Part shown: in pieces, positions 1 to 6,450 of the stretch
How the letters are laid out: every line of letters starts with the position of its first letter
Numbering within the stretch: position 1 is the first letter of the stretch
The notes under the pieces: model-generated
Seen by the model: the letters and a program-made list of their open reading frames with translations, nothing else
Told to the model about the DNA's origin: nothing
Databases searched by the model: none
Position numbers and translations under genes: made by a program
Origin: Nitrospira sp.
GTDB lineage: Bacteria > Nitrospirota > Nitrospiria > Nitrospirales > Nitrospiraceae
Reading direction: 5' to 3'
DNA length: 17,652 bases
Assembly: GCA_025360665.1 (NCBI GenBank)
Contig: JANYBU010000225.1
Location: 1-17,652 of the forward strand

Positions 1-48
1 GACGAGCAGCGTACGCGCCTGTGTGTCTGAACCTGTCGTAGTGGTCAT
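1..48 (-). CDS. 5' end of a downstream gene, probably a response regulator (partial)
   Basis: An ATG at 48-46 opens a minus-strand frame that runs off the left edge after 16 codons (MTTTTGSDTQARTLLV). The start overlaps the stop of the Hpt gene by 4 bp (ATGA), the usual layout of translationally coupled genes. The hydrophobic TLLV right at the edge resembles the first beta strand of a receiver domain, which is normally followed by the acidic DD/DE pair; that is a guess from very little sequence. The gene would be the next cistron of the che/STAS/PP2C/Hpt run. Confidence 0.5.
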   Translation of the reverse strand, partial: MTTTTGSDTQARTLLV

Positions 49-404
49 GATGGAAATCCTCCGGCGATCAATTCCCGAAGCGCGCCATGCACCTCAATCA
101 ATTGTGTTTCGACTTCCGCACAGACCGACGAGGCCTCAGCAAACTCACCTTGCCGGCCCAACTCTTCCAATCGCCTTGCGCTCTCGTAAAGTCGCGGCGC
201 GCATATCTCCACGACCGATCCTTTCAGCTTATGCGCCGCGGCCACCAAACCGGCTTGATCCTGCCGCCCCAGCGCGGCGCGCGCCGCCGCAGCTTCCTGC
301 GGGCTTTCTTGCAAGAAAATCCCGGCCAAGGCGAGGAAGAAGTCCCTATCGCCATCTGCGCGGTCCAAGGCTTCTGAATAGTCCAACACCAGAGTCTTAT
401 CCAT
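45..404 (-). CDS. Histidine phosphotransfer (Hpt) protein, HptB-like
   Basis: A 119-residue cytoplasmic protein made of a single Hpt domain. The phosphoacceptor motif AAAHKLKGSV is intact, with His58 in the expected place, followed by the long helical C-terminal half. Hpt proteins relay phosphate between the receiver of a hybrid kinase and a response regulator. The start codon lies inside the 3' end of the REC-PP2C gene (8-bp overlap, ATGGATAA), so the two are probably made together, and the receiver of that phosphatase is the obvious partner. The gene order STAS, REC-PP2C, Hpt matches HsbA-HsbR-HptB of Pseudomonas aeruginosa. The symbol is left blank because orthology is inferred from order and domains only. 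The hybrid kinase at 7280-9844 could be the phosphodonor. Confidence 0.9.
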   Translation of the reverse strand: MDKTLVLDYSEALDRADGDRDFFLALAGIFLQESPQEAAAARAALGRQDQAGLVAAAHKLKGSVVEICAPRLYESARRLEELGRQGEFAEASSVCAEVETQLIEVHGALRELIAGGFPS

Positions 405-1665
405 TGACCATCCCTTTCGGGGAACCAGTCAGTTCAATCCCCATGACCGCCGCATCGTCCTGAAATTGGTGCGTCTCTTGCCAGTGTCGGGCCTCTGAAA
501 AGCATGTCCCGATCGTCATGGAAAGAGACGTCCGCTTCTCCGCGTCGATCACCTTTTGGAAACGCTCGCGGCCCCAGAGTTCCCCGCTGGGAGACTGGAC
601 CTCGTAAATCCCGTCGCTCAATAAAAATAGCCGATCAGCCGGCATCAAGGTGACGCAGTCGCGTTCAAACCGCGCGACCGGGTCGAAACCAAGAGGACAC
701 GATGAGCGCGTGAGCCATTGAGAAGGACCCTGCGCCGAGCAGAGTAATGCGCCTGGATGGCCGGCGGATGCATACGACAGGCGTCCCGTCGGCAAGTGGA
801 GCTGTCCCACCCACAGGGTGAAATACTCCCCATCGGCACTCAAGGGAAACCGCCGGTTGGCTTCGGACAACACCGTGACGGGATCATATGAGCCGAGCAA
901 TTGCAGCACGTTGTCCACTTGCAGAAACGACATCAGCGAAGCCGAGCGTAGCGCGGCAGCCACTCCGTGTCCCGACGCATCCAAAATGTAGAGGCCGAGA
1001 TGCTCCTCATCGACTGCCATCACATCAAATAGATCCCCACCCAACACCAAGGACGGCTGATACTCCCACGCCAGCGCGATACCCTGTACGGGGCTGCCTT
1101 GCGGAGGAAGCAGCGACTGGACGAATAGAGCCGCTGATTGGAGATCGGCCTCCGTCTCTGCCTGCTTCTCTTGCAGGAGCCGCATCGACGAGACCAGTTC
1201 TTGGCCCGCCGTTTCGAGTGCACGCACCAACCGGCTGGTGCGCAGACCGGCCAGCACACGGGCGGTGATTTCCTGCTTGCTGGCCGATTTGCTCAGAAAG
1301 TCATCGGCGCCCCGTGCCAACCCTTCGGCAATCTGTACCGGCTGATCGTGAGCGGTCATGAGAAGAAGCTGGCTTGATTTCAGCAAGGGATCGCGGCGCA
1401 CCGCTTCACAGAACGTGGGCCCATCCATTTCCGGCATCATCCAATCGACGATGAGAAGATCCGGATGCTCACGCCTGGCCACGTCAAGACCCACTCGTCC
1501 GTTCTCGGCCTCAAGGACTCGGTACCCCAGCCGCGTCAGCCTCGCGGCCATGCTGGTCCGCGTGACCGGTTCATCCTCCACCAGTAGAATTGTGCCGACC
1601 ATGGAAGAGGACGGGGCCGACGAGTCGGAAGAACGGACAAGACGTTGGGTTGAGTTGAGATTCAT
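397..1665 (-). CDS. Response regulator with PP2C/SpoIIE (RsbU-type) phosphatase output
   Basis: About 422 residues. The receiver domain spans residues 24-145, with the acidic pair E30/D31, phosphoacceptor D74 (IVDWMMPEMDG) and K126; the usual Pro after the Lys is Ser. A predicted coiled-coil helix (150-190) leads to a PP2C/SpoIIE domain with metal-binding aspartates in GGDLFD (D211), LDASGHG (D229) and the C-terminal FQDDAAV. Such enzymes dephosphorylate STAS-type anti-anti-sigma factors, and a STAS gene lies 27 bp upstream. Pseudomonas HsbR carries an additional C-terminal HATPase kinase domain; this protein stops after the phosphatase, so the opposing kinase must be elsewhere. ATG at 1665 is preferred over an in-frame GTG two codons earlier; neither has a strong ribosome site. 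Confidence 0.9.
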   Translation of the reverse strand: MNLNSTQRLVRSSDSSAPSSSMVGTILLVEDEPVTRTSMAARLTRLGYRVLEAENGRVGLDVARREHPDLLIVDWMMPEMDGPTFCEAVRRDPLLKSSQLLLMTAHDQPVQIAEGLARGADDFLSKSASKQEITARVLAGLRTSRLVRALETAGQELVSSMRLLQEKQAETEADLQSAALFVQSLLPPQGSPVQGIALAWEYQPSLVLGGDLFDVMAVDEEHLGLYILDASGHGVAAALRSASLMSFLQVDNVLQLLGSYDPVTVLSEANRRFPLSADGEYFTLWVGQLHLPTGRLSYASAGHPGALLCSAQGPSQWLTRSSCPLGFDPVARFERDCVTLMPADRLFLLSDGIYEVQSPSGELWGRERFQKVIDAEKRTSLSMTIGTCFSEARHWQETHQFQDDAAVMGIELTGSPKGMVNG

Positions 1666-1692
1666 GAGCACCCACCATTGACGACGGAACCG

Positions 1693-2031
1693 TTACGCCG
1701 CACGCGCAGTAATCGCGTCTCCCTCGGTCTCATAGATCGGAATCATCTTGGGAATGTTGGCCAGGCTCATGATCTCCCGGACGTAGCTCTGCGGCTTCAG
1801 GAGACTGATCTGGGCTTGCTGGAGCTTGAAGGTCTGCGACACGAGCACCAGCAGACCAAGACCTGAGCTGTCCACGAATCGCACCTGCTCCATATTCACG
1901 ATGAGGTGCCGGCAGTTACTGTTCTTGACCTGCTCAACGGCGGTCTTGAACGCAGCCCGATTGCTGTAGGTCAGATCGCCTTTCAAATCCAGCACGGTGG
2001 CGCCCTTCACGGCACGCTGTGTGATATCCAT
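1693..2031 (-). CDS. STAS-domain anti-sigma factor antagonist, HsbA/SpoIIAA-like
   Basis: About 112 residues forming one STAS domain. The phosphorylatable serine motif is visible as VDSSGLGLL (Ser55/Ser56). These proteins bind an anti-sigma kinase or another partner when unphosphorylated and are reset by a PP2C phosphatase, which is the next gene here. The ATG at 2031 is chosen because AAAGGA lies at suitable spacing and the STAS fold begins directly after it (MDITQRAVKG). A frame extending 13 codons further upstream has no such support. The gene lies 67 bp after cheB and 27 bp before the phosphatase, consistent with one transcript. Whether it controls a sigma factor, FlgM, a diguanylate cyclase or something else cannot be read from the sequence. 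Confidence 0.88.
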   Translation of the reverse strand: MDITQRAVKGATVLDLKGDLTYSNRAAFKTAVEQVKNSNCRHLIVNMEQVRFVDSSGLGLLVLVSQTFKLQQAQISLLKPQSYVREIMSLANIPKMIPIYETEGDAITARAA

Positions 2032-2098
2032 AGCAAATCCTTTCATTACATTGCGCACAGATACTGTCATCAGCTTCCACGCCGGCCTGACGCGTATG

Positions 2099-3175
2099 TT
2101 AGGCCGCTCGTTCGCTGCGGCTCGCGTGAGCGAGCATGGCCGCAGGAATGTCGTCCAACGGCAAAATCTTATCGACGCCCCCCATCTTGATCGCTTCCTT
2201 CGGCATACCGAAGACGACGCAGCTAGCTTCGTCCTGGGCGATGGTATAGGCGCCGGACTGTTTCATAGCCAACATCCCCTTGGCACCGTCGCCGCCCATG
2301 CCCGTCAAGATCACGCCGATGGTATTCGCCCCGGCATAGCTCGCGACGGAATCGAACATCACATCGACGGACGGGCGGTGCCGGTTGACCGGAGGGTCCT
2401 GGTTGAGACGGACGCTGTAACGGGCCCCGCTGCGGACCAATGTCATGTGATAGCTACCGGGAGCGATCAACGCATGTCCCGGCAAGACGCTGTCGCCATC
2501 CTCCGCCTCTTTGACAGAAATGCGACAGAGCTGATTCAAACGATCGGCGAAGGTTTTAGTGAATCGTTCCGGCATATGCTGCGTCACGATGATCGGCGGC
2601 GTATTCGGTGGAAGGACTTCGAGCACCGCTCGCAACGCTTCCGTCCCTCCCGTCGAGGCGCCGATGGCGATAATGGTATCGGTCGTCTTGATCATCGCCG
2701 ACGAGGCCAGCGGCAAGAGGCGGGAGGCAAGCGGTTCGGCTTTTCCCCTACCCCCTACCCCCGTACCCCTCACCTTCGCCATGGCCGCAGCTTTGATTTT
2801 CGCAATCAGATCCTGCGCAACCTCTTCCATGCCTTCCCGAAGATCGATCTTGGGCTTGGTAATAAAATCCACCGCGCCAAGCTCCAGCGCGCGGAGCGTG
2901 GTCTGGCATCCGGCTTCCGTCAGCGAGCTGACCATCACGACCGGCATGGGGTGTCCCGCCATCAATTTTTCAAGAAAGGTCAACCCATCCATCTTGGGCA
3001 TTTCCACATCCAGCGTGATCACATCCGGATTCAGCGCTTTGATTTTCTGTCGCGCAATGAACGGATCAGGCGCTGACCCGACCACTTCGATGTCACGATC
3101 CTTTGAGAGCAGTTGCGCTAACACTTGCCGCATCAGCGCCGAGTCGTCGACGGTCAAGACTCGAATCTTTGCCAT
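2099..3175 (-). CDS. cheB: Chemotaxis protein-glutamate methylesterase/glutamine deamidase CheB
   Basis: A 358-residue protein with the standard two-domain CheB layout. The N-terminal receiver has the acidic pair D10/D11, phosphoacceptor D56 (ITLDVEMPKMDG) and a lysine in ITKP. The C-terminal methylesterase has the catalytic triad Ser174 (IGASTGG), His200 (TQHMP) and Asp296 (GMGGDGA). It removes methyl groups from receptor glutamates and deamidates glutamines. ATG at 3175 follows a good AGGAG site. The interdomain linker (about residues 136-160) is odd: it is encoded by short-period repeat DNA and reads as a Gly-rich stretch followed by a PLASRLLPLAS-type segment. The gene follows cheD and cheR, but no CheA, CheW or intact receptor is present in the window. 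Confidence 0.96.
   Translation of the reverse strand: MAKIRVLTVDDSALMRQVLAQLLSKDRDIEVVGSAPDPFIARQKIKALNPDVITLDVEMPKMDGLTFLEKLMAGHPMPVVMVSSLTEAGCQTTLRALELGAVDFITKPKIDLREGMEEVAQDLIAKIKAAAMAKVRGTGVGGRGKAEPLASRLLPLASSAMIKTTDTIIAIGASTGGTEALRAVLEVLPPNTPPIIVTQHMPERFTKTFADRLNQLCRISVKEAEDGDSVLPGHALIAPGSYHMTLVRSGARYSVRLNQDPPVNRHRPSVDVMFDSVASYAGANTIGVILTGMGGDGAKGMLAMKQSGAYTIAQDEASCVVFGMPKEAIKMGGVDKILPLDDIPAAMLAHASRSERAA
2704..2775. repeat. Short-period repeat block encoding the CheB linker
   Basis: On the plus strand, 2704-2731 is four degenerate 7-bp units (AGGCCAG, CGGCAAG, AGGCGGG, AGGCAAG). It is followed from about 2743 by a C-rich block of TACCCCC/GTACCCC-like units. Read on the minus strand in the cheB frame it yields the interdomain linker. 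Similar units occur in intergenic DNA at 13279-13297 and 16717-16780, so this looks like repeat DNA accommodated inside a gene. Confidence 0.75.
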
Positions 3176-3190
3176 AAATCTCTCCTACCT

Positions 3191-3319
3191 CGTATCTCGT
3201 GAAACGTGAAGCGGAAGATATCTGACGATCTGTCGATCTGAAGATCTGATGAATTCAGAACATTCAACAGATCAACAGGTCAACAGATTCAGGAATTGCT
3301 TCACGAACGACGTTTCACG
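3191..3319. repeat. Nested palindromic repeat cluster between cheD and cheB (7- and 8-bp periods)
   Basis: The outer arms are CGTGAAACGTGAAGCG (3198-3213) and its degenerate complement GCTTCACG (3298-3305) plus CGTTTCACG (3311-3319). The inner arms have an 8-bp period: four ATCTGNNG-like units at 3220-3251 face three NTCAACAG units at 3263-3286, their approximate reverse complement. The whole could fold into a long imperfect hairpin in the cheD-cheB mRNA. The 23-bp stretch 3191-3213 occurs again, identical, at 4406-4428. It might separate expression of the two genes or be a non-autonomous element; nothing in the sequence decides this. Confidence 0.8.
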
Positions 3320-3323
3320 TCGC

Positions 3324-3965
3324 TTAGAACAACGTAACATCGCTGGCCTCTTGCACCTGCACCAACTGCTGCTGGTATCGCATTTCCCGATCGAAGATCG
3401 TATCGTTCTTGACCCGTTGGATTTTTTTCATCAACACGCGGCCCGAGTCGATAAAGTAATATAATTTCCTGGGATACACGTCGCCCAGATCGGTCTTCTG
3501 TGCCTGAAACCCTTCGTTCTTCAGATACTCCAAAACCCACGCAGCATTGTTCGCACCGACATCGATATTGCCTTCGTAAATCTTTCCGCCGCCAAAGAGT
3601 TTCACCTCGAGTCGGTGTCGGAGCCCGCCCCGTTTCAGGATTTCATTGATCAGGCTTTCCATGGCATAGGAACCGTAGCGCGTCGACTCCCCTCCCCAGG
3701 CATCCCCGGATTGGTGCTCTTTCGGAGCCGGCAACATGAAATGATTCATGCCCCCGACGCCGGCGACCGGATCGCGAATGCAGGCAGACACGCAGGAGCC
3801 CAGGACCGTGTAGACGATCATCGGGTCAGCGCTGACAAAAAACTCTCCCGGCAAAATGGCCGCGATCTCATGAGGAAAGCGGCTGTCGCGCATGCGCCTG
3901 ACATGGGCAAACGGGTCGTCGCGCGTGAAGCGTGAAGCGTGAAGCGTGTCAGGTGAAGGGTCCAC
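3324..3965 (-). CDS. cheD: Chemoreceptor glutamine deamidase CheD
   Basis: A 213-residue protein. The CheD core begins near residue 30 and has the catalytic Cys58 in TVLGSCVSACI and His75 in GGMNHFMLP, followed by the conserved GGGKIYEGN-like region. CheD deamidates specific glutamines of chemoreceptors and in some bacteria also interacts with CheC. The GTG at 3965 is chosen because GGGAG lies six bases upstream. An internal ATG (residue 25, just before the core) is an alternative. With the GTG start, residues 3-14 (reading LHASRFT in part) are encoded by 7-bp repeats, so the extreme N-terminus is probably not functional sequence. The gene lies between the broken four-helix-bundle gene and cheB. 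Confidence 0.94.
   Translation of the reverse strand: MDPSPDTLHASRFTRDDPFAHVRRMRDSRFPHEIAAILPGEFFVSADPMIVYTVLGSCVSACIRDPVAGVGGMNHFMLPAPKEHQSGDAWGGESTRYGSYAMESLINEILKRGGLRHRLEVKLFGGGKIYEGNIDVGANNAAWVLEYLKNEGFQAQKTDLGDVYPRKLYYFIDSGRVLMKKIQRVKNDTIFDREMRYQQQLVQVQEASDVTLF
3924..3958. repeat. Five 7-bp repeats at the start of cheD
   Basis: Plus-strand units CGTGAAG, CGTGAAG, CGTGAAG, CGTGTCA, GGTGAAG run without a gap. They are the same unit seen at 3198-3213 and 4399-4428. They lie just inside the likely cheD start and are translated if the GTG at 3965 is used. Confidence 0.85.
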
Positions 3966-4003
3966 AAGAGACTCCCGTATATTGTCGATCGCGGCCTGCC
4001 TGT

Positions 4004-4357
4004 CTATAGTTTCTTGATCAGGTTCCGTAGCATTCTCGTCTCATAATCGAGCTTCTCGATCAATCGGTCTCGATCTTTCCGCTCCAGATATTGAAGATCT
4101 GTCGTGATCTCCACCTGGGTTTCCAGTTCAGCGCAAGAACCTAGCGCAACATACAGCAGTTGGCGATATTCTTTGTTATGAAACCGGTTGAACCCTTCTG
4201 CCACATTCGATGGAATTGAGACCGACGCTCTTCGCATCTACGAAACCAAACCGTAGGCTTCCTCTTTGGGAAAGAGTGCTGTTGTCCGATAGATGTCCAG
4301 CACGATGTCCTTGCCCAGCTTCCATACATCCAATCCTCGAAAGTTCGTGATTTTCAT
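4004..4357 (-). pseudogene. Four-helix-bundle protein (23S rRNA intervening-sequence protein family), interrupted by an amber codon
   Basis: An ATG at 4357 with a strong AGGAG site opens a frame reading MKITNFRGLDVWKLG and so on for 39 codons. It then hits TAG at 4240-4238, immediately followed by ATG and 76 more codons in the same frame (MRRASVSIPSNVAEGF). Together the halves make the expected ~117-residue four-helix-bundle protein. In this family the residue at the stop is normally Gln before MRRA, so CAG to TAG is the simplest event. Reinitiation at the adjacent ATG could make a 77-residue C-terminal piece. Family members are small standalone proteins or lie in 23S rRNA intervening sequences; their function is not well known. 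It sits between cheR and cheD with no obvious link to chemotaxis. Confidence 0.85.
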
Positions 4358-4398
4358 TCGCGCATCTCCTGTGCCGCGAACCCTATCATGGAACCCGG

Positions 4399-4535
4399 CG
4401 TGAAGCGTATCTCGTGAAACGTGAAGCGCCGTTCGTTTCTGGATTCGGACGTTTTACGTTTCCTTTCACGTTTCACACTCTGCTGCGCTTCACGCCTTCT
4501 GCCGCCGCTTCACGCTTCACGAAATACGCTTCACG
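4399..4535. repeat. 30-bp near-perfect inverted repeat of 7-bp units downstream of cheR
   Basis: The left arm 4399-4428 and right arm 4506-4535 are reverse complements with two mismatches in 30. Both are built from CGTGAAG/CGTGAAA-type units. The DNA between them contains further TTTCACG/CTTCACG units. The right arm overlaps the last codons and stop of cheR, so the palindrome sits exactly at the 3' end of that gene. It could act as a 3' mRNA hairpin; no oligo-T tract of a classical terminator is seen. Confidence 0.9.
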
Positions 4536-5349
4536 TTTCTTTTCGATAGATCGTCGGCGCGACGGACTTGAACGGCTGATCGAGTCGCTGCAAGCTCTCT
4601 GAATGTCCGATGAAGAGATAGCCGCCCGGTTTCAGGTAGTGATGGAATTTCGAAACCAGTTTGGCCTGTGTCGGACGATCGAAGTAGATCATCACGTTGC
4701 GGCAGAAGATCAGATCCAAGGGGGCTTTGATCGGAAAGGTGTCGTCCATCAAGTTGATCCGGCGATAGCGAACCATCTGGGTCAGGTGGGGTTTGATCTT
4801 AATCATCCCGGCGCGGTCTCCCTTCCCTTTCAAAAAATGTCGCTCGACGGTCTCCGTCGGAAGGTCCCGCACGCGCTCATCTTCGTAAACACCTGACGCG
4901 GCTCTGGCGAGCACGCGCGTCGAAATGTCCGACGCCAGGATTTGGAAATCCCATCGTTCCGGATCAGGAACGCTATCGTACAGCGTCATGGCAATGGTAT
5001 AGGGCTCCTCGCCGGAGGAGGAGGCCGACGACCAGATGCGGATGCGCCGAGTGGACTGAAGCATCGGAAGGATCTGTTCCCGCAAAAAGTCGAAATGCTT
5101 CGGCTCGCGGAAGAAATCGGTCTTATTCGTCGAGACGAGGTCCAGGAGCAGCGTGAATTCATCGCTCTCCATCTGGCCTACGACCCGATCGTAGTAGGCT
5201 TGAAACGAGTCGAGCTCCAACGTACGCAGCCGTTTGGAAAGCCGAGACACGAGCAGGGTTTTCTTGCTCTCATTCAGGCTGATTCCGCATTCTTCATAGA
5301 TAAGCGCACGAAACTGTTCGAACTCCTTGGGCGAAATCGAGTAGTCCAT
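4531..5349 (-). CDS. cheR: Chemotaxis protein methyltransferase CheR
   Basis: A 272-residue protein with the CheR layout: an N-terminal helical domain (about residues 1-75) and a SAM-binding methyltransferase domain. The SAM site is visible as IRIWSSASSSGEEPYTIAM, and the conserved LIFCRNVMIYFD and GGYLFIGHSESL motifs follow. It methylates receptor glutamates, opposing CheB. The ATG at 5349 lies about 11 bases after GGAG. It is the first gene of the run that continues through cheD and cheB, and about 790 bp of gene-free DNA lies upstream, so a promoter is expected there, although none could be recognised. The last codons (KET and stop) lie in repeat DNA, so the original C-terminus may have been replaced. 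Confidence 0.95.
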   Translation of the reverse strand: MDYSISPKEFEQFRALIYEECGISLNESKKTLLVSRLSKRLRTLELDSFQAYYDRVVGQMESDEFTLLLDLVSTNKTDFFREPKHFDFLREQILPMLQSTRRIRIWSSASSSGEEPYTIAMTLYDSVPDPERWDFQILASDISTRVLARAASGVYEDERVRDLPTETVERHFLKGKGDRAGMIKIKPHLTQMVRYRRINLMDDTFPIKAPLDLIFCRNVMIYFDRPTQAKLVSKFHHYLKPGGYLFIGHSESLQRLDQPFKSVAPTIYRKET

Positions 5350-5632
5350 GACCGGTTACGCTCCATATGTGGCAAACAGCGCGCACGGCTTCACAGCGGC
5401 TGCGGTGATGATGCCTGCGATGGTGTCATCCAAGAAGGTACTAAGACGACGATGACACACAAGCAATCCCGACAGGTCATTCCCTTCTACAGTGATGTTT
5501 CGAACTGGAATCTTCCCCTTGGCAAGCCCTCACACCCCTGCAGTCCACTCCGTCGATGCTCTATCGGTTGGTTACTGTCGAATCTTGACTAGTAGGACGC
5601 TGGAAAAGTCCGCCAGCGCAAGAAGACCGTTA

Positions 5633-5722
5633 TTTGGTCTATCTGGTTTGTTTTGTCTATCTAGTTGATCTTGTTCAACCAAACAAACCAGACAAACGAG
5701 ACAAACCAGATAGACCAGATAC
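5633..5722. repeat. Head-to-head block of ten 9-bp repeats
   Basis: There are five consecutive 9-bp units in one orientation (TTTGGTCTA, TCTGGTTTG, TTTTGTCTA, TCTAGTTGA, TCTTGTTCA; 5633-5677). Five in the opposite sense follow directly (ACCAAACAA, ACCAGACAA, ACGAGACAA, ACCAGATAG, ACCAGATAC; 5678-5722). The outermost 21 bases of each side (5631-5651 and 5701-5721) are complementary with one mismatch. The array can form a long hairpin with almost no loop. Confidence 0.92.
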
Positions 5723-6001
5723 TCCAGCCCCTGGATAGCTATGGTCTTATCGGCCTATGTGTTGAGTGCCTTGACTGTCGATACCGCCTGAAAGACAGGC
5801 GGGCGTCTGTACAACCGATGAACTGGAAGAGGAAATGGTCGGAATGTTACGCCAATAACGACGTGAATGCATACTCGCTCACCACTGGGTTCTCACAGAG
5901 TATTGAGCGATGAGTGGATCGGGTGTGAGTAGCACGCAGTCGTGCTCAATGGCCTGGCAATCAACATCCGGTCGAAGGGGTCGCGAGGTAGCGAGGCCCG
6001 C

Positions 6002-6055
6002 CTGGTTGATCTGGTTCATCTGGTCTGTCTGGTCTGTCTGGTTTGTTTGGTCTGG
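6002..6055. repeat. Six tandem 9-bp repeats
   Basis: Consecutive units CTGGTTGAT, CTGGTTCAT, CTGGTCTGT, CTGGTCTGT, CTGGTTTGT, TTGGTCTGG share the unit seen at 5633-5722. Here they occur in one orientation only. There is no coding context. Confidence 0.9.
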
Positions 6056-6139
6056 TTTCTAGTTTCAAGTTGTCAGGGAACCTCCTCCGAAAACTCGAAA
6101 CTCTTAACCGAATCCGCATCACGAACCCGGGTACCACAC

Positions 6140-6342
6140 GAACAACATGCGATAGACCAGAATTAAGGTTGTAGCCGCCGAGGCTGATCGTCGTCACTGC
6201 CAGCGCCATATGGACAGAAAACAACTGCGCATAGAGCGAAGTAGTGCCGGTCCGGCCCTCCAAATCGTTCGCGCCCAAAGAGGACCTGCTTTAAGACATA
6301 GGCCACGAGCCAGATCCCTACCATGGTGCAGGCGACGATCAT
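6140..6342 (-). pseudogene. Decayed remnant of a small membrane protein (possibly DUF420-like)
   Basis: From an ATG at 6342 the minus strand reads MIVACTMVGIWLVAYVLKQV and then LFGRERFGG, a hydrophobic helix followed by a polar turn. The apparent continuation (LYAQLFSVHMALAVTTISLG, then GYN) lies in another frame, so a one-base shift near 6235-6275 is implied. The two pieces together look like two adjacent transmembrane helices. The pattern recalls DUF420-type membrane proteins found near respiratory genes, but that assignment is from memory of the family pattern and is weak. No intact start region or C-terminus is visible, and 9-bp repeats follow downstream. Confidence 0.35.
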
Positions 6343-6450
6343 TCGTCAAAAATGATGCGACACCTCATACTGTTGGGCGGATCACACGCGGCCAGCATGA
6401 AAAGGGGACTCGCCCAGAGCCACGTCAGCCTGCTGAATGTGAGAACAGGC

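Larger units (their letters stand above)
5350..6139. other. Gene-free region upstream of cheR
   Basis: No reading frame here has recognisable protein features on either strand. What can be seen: a 6-bp-stem hairpin at 5598-5618 (CGCTGG/CCAGCG), two blocks of 9-bp-period repeats (separate entries), and a short perfect hairpin near 5784-5800 (CGCCTG/CAGGCG). The part next to cheR should hold the promoter of the che run, but no convincing sigma70, sigma28 or sigma54 site was found by eye. Confidence 0.6.

Noticed and set aside
1997..3076. Long plus-strand frame opposite cheB
   Set aside because: It is antisense to a gene with complete catalytic motifs, has a His/Arg-rich composition typical of shadow frames, and has no recognisable domain.
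5455..5592. Plus-strand small frame starting MTHKQSRQVIPFYSD
   Set aside because: No recognisable domain, no clear ribosome site, and a Pro/Ser-rich tail. It is not distinguishable from chance.
5633..6055. CRISPR array
   Set aside because: Units are 9 bp and contiguous, with no 20-40 bp spacers between repeats, and no cas genes are in the window.
5961..6278. A 105-residue minus-strand frame treated as a gene
   Set aside because: Its C-terminal part is translation of the 9-bp repeats (a repetitive Pro/Asp-rich tail) and its N-terminal part is the out-of-frame half of the membrane-protein remnant.
6368..6412. Terminator hairpin downstream of the REC/pseudo-Hpt gene (TGGGCG/CGCCCA)
   Set aside because: The arms are only 6 bp with a loop of over 25 bases and no T-run; not convincing.
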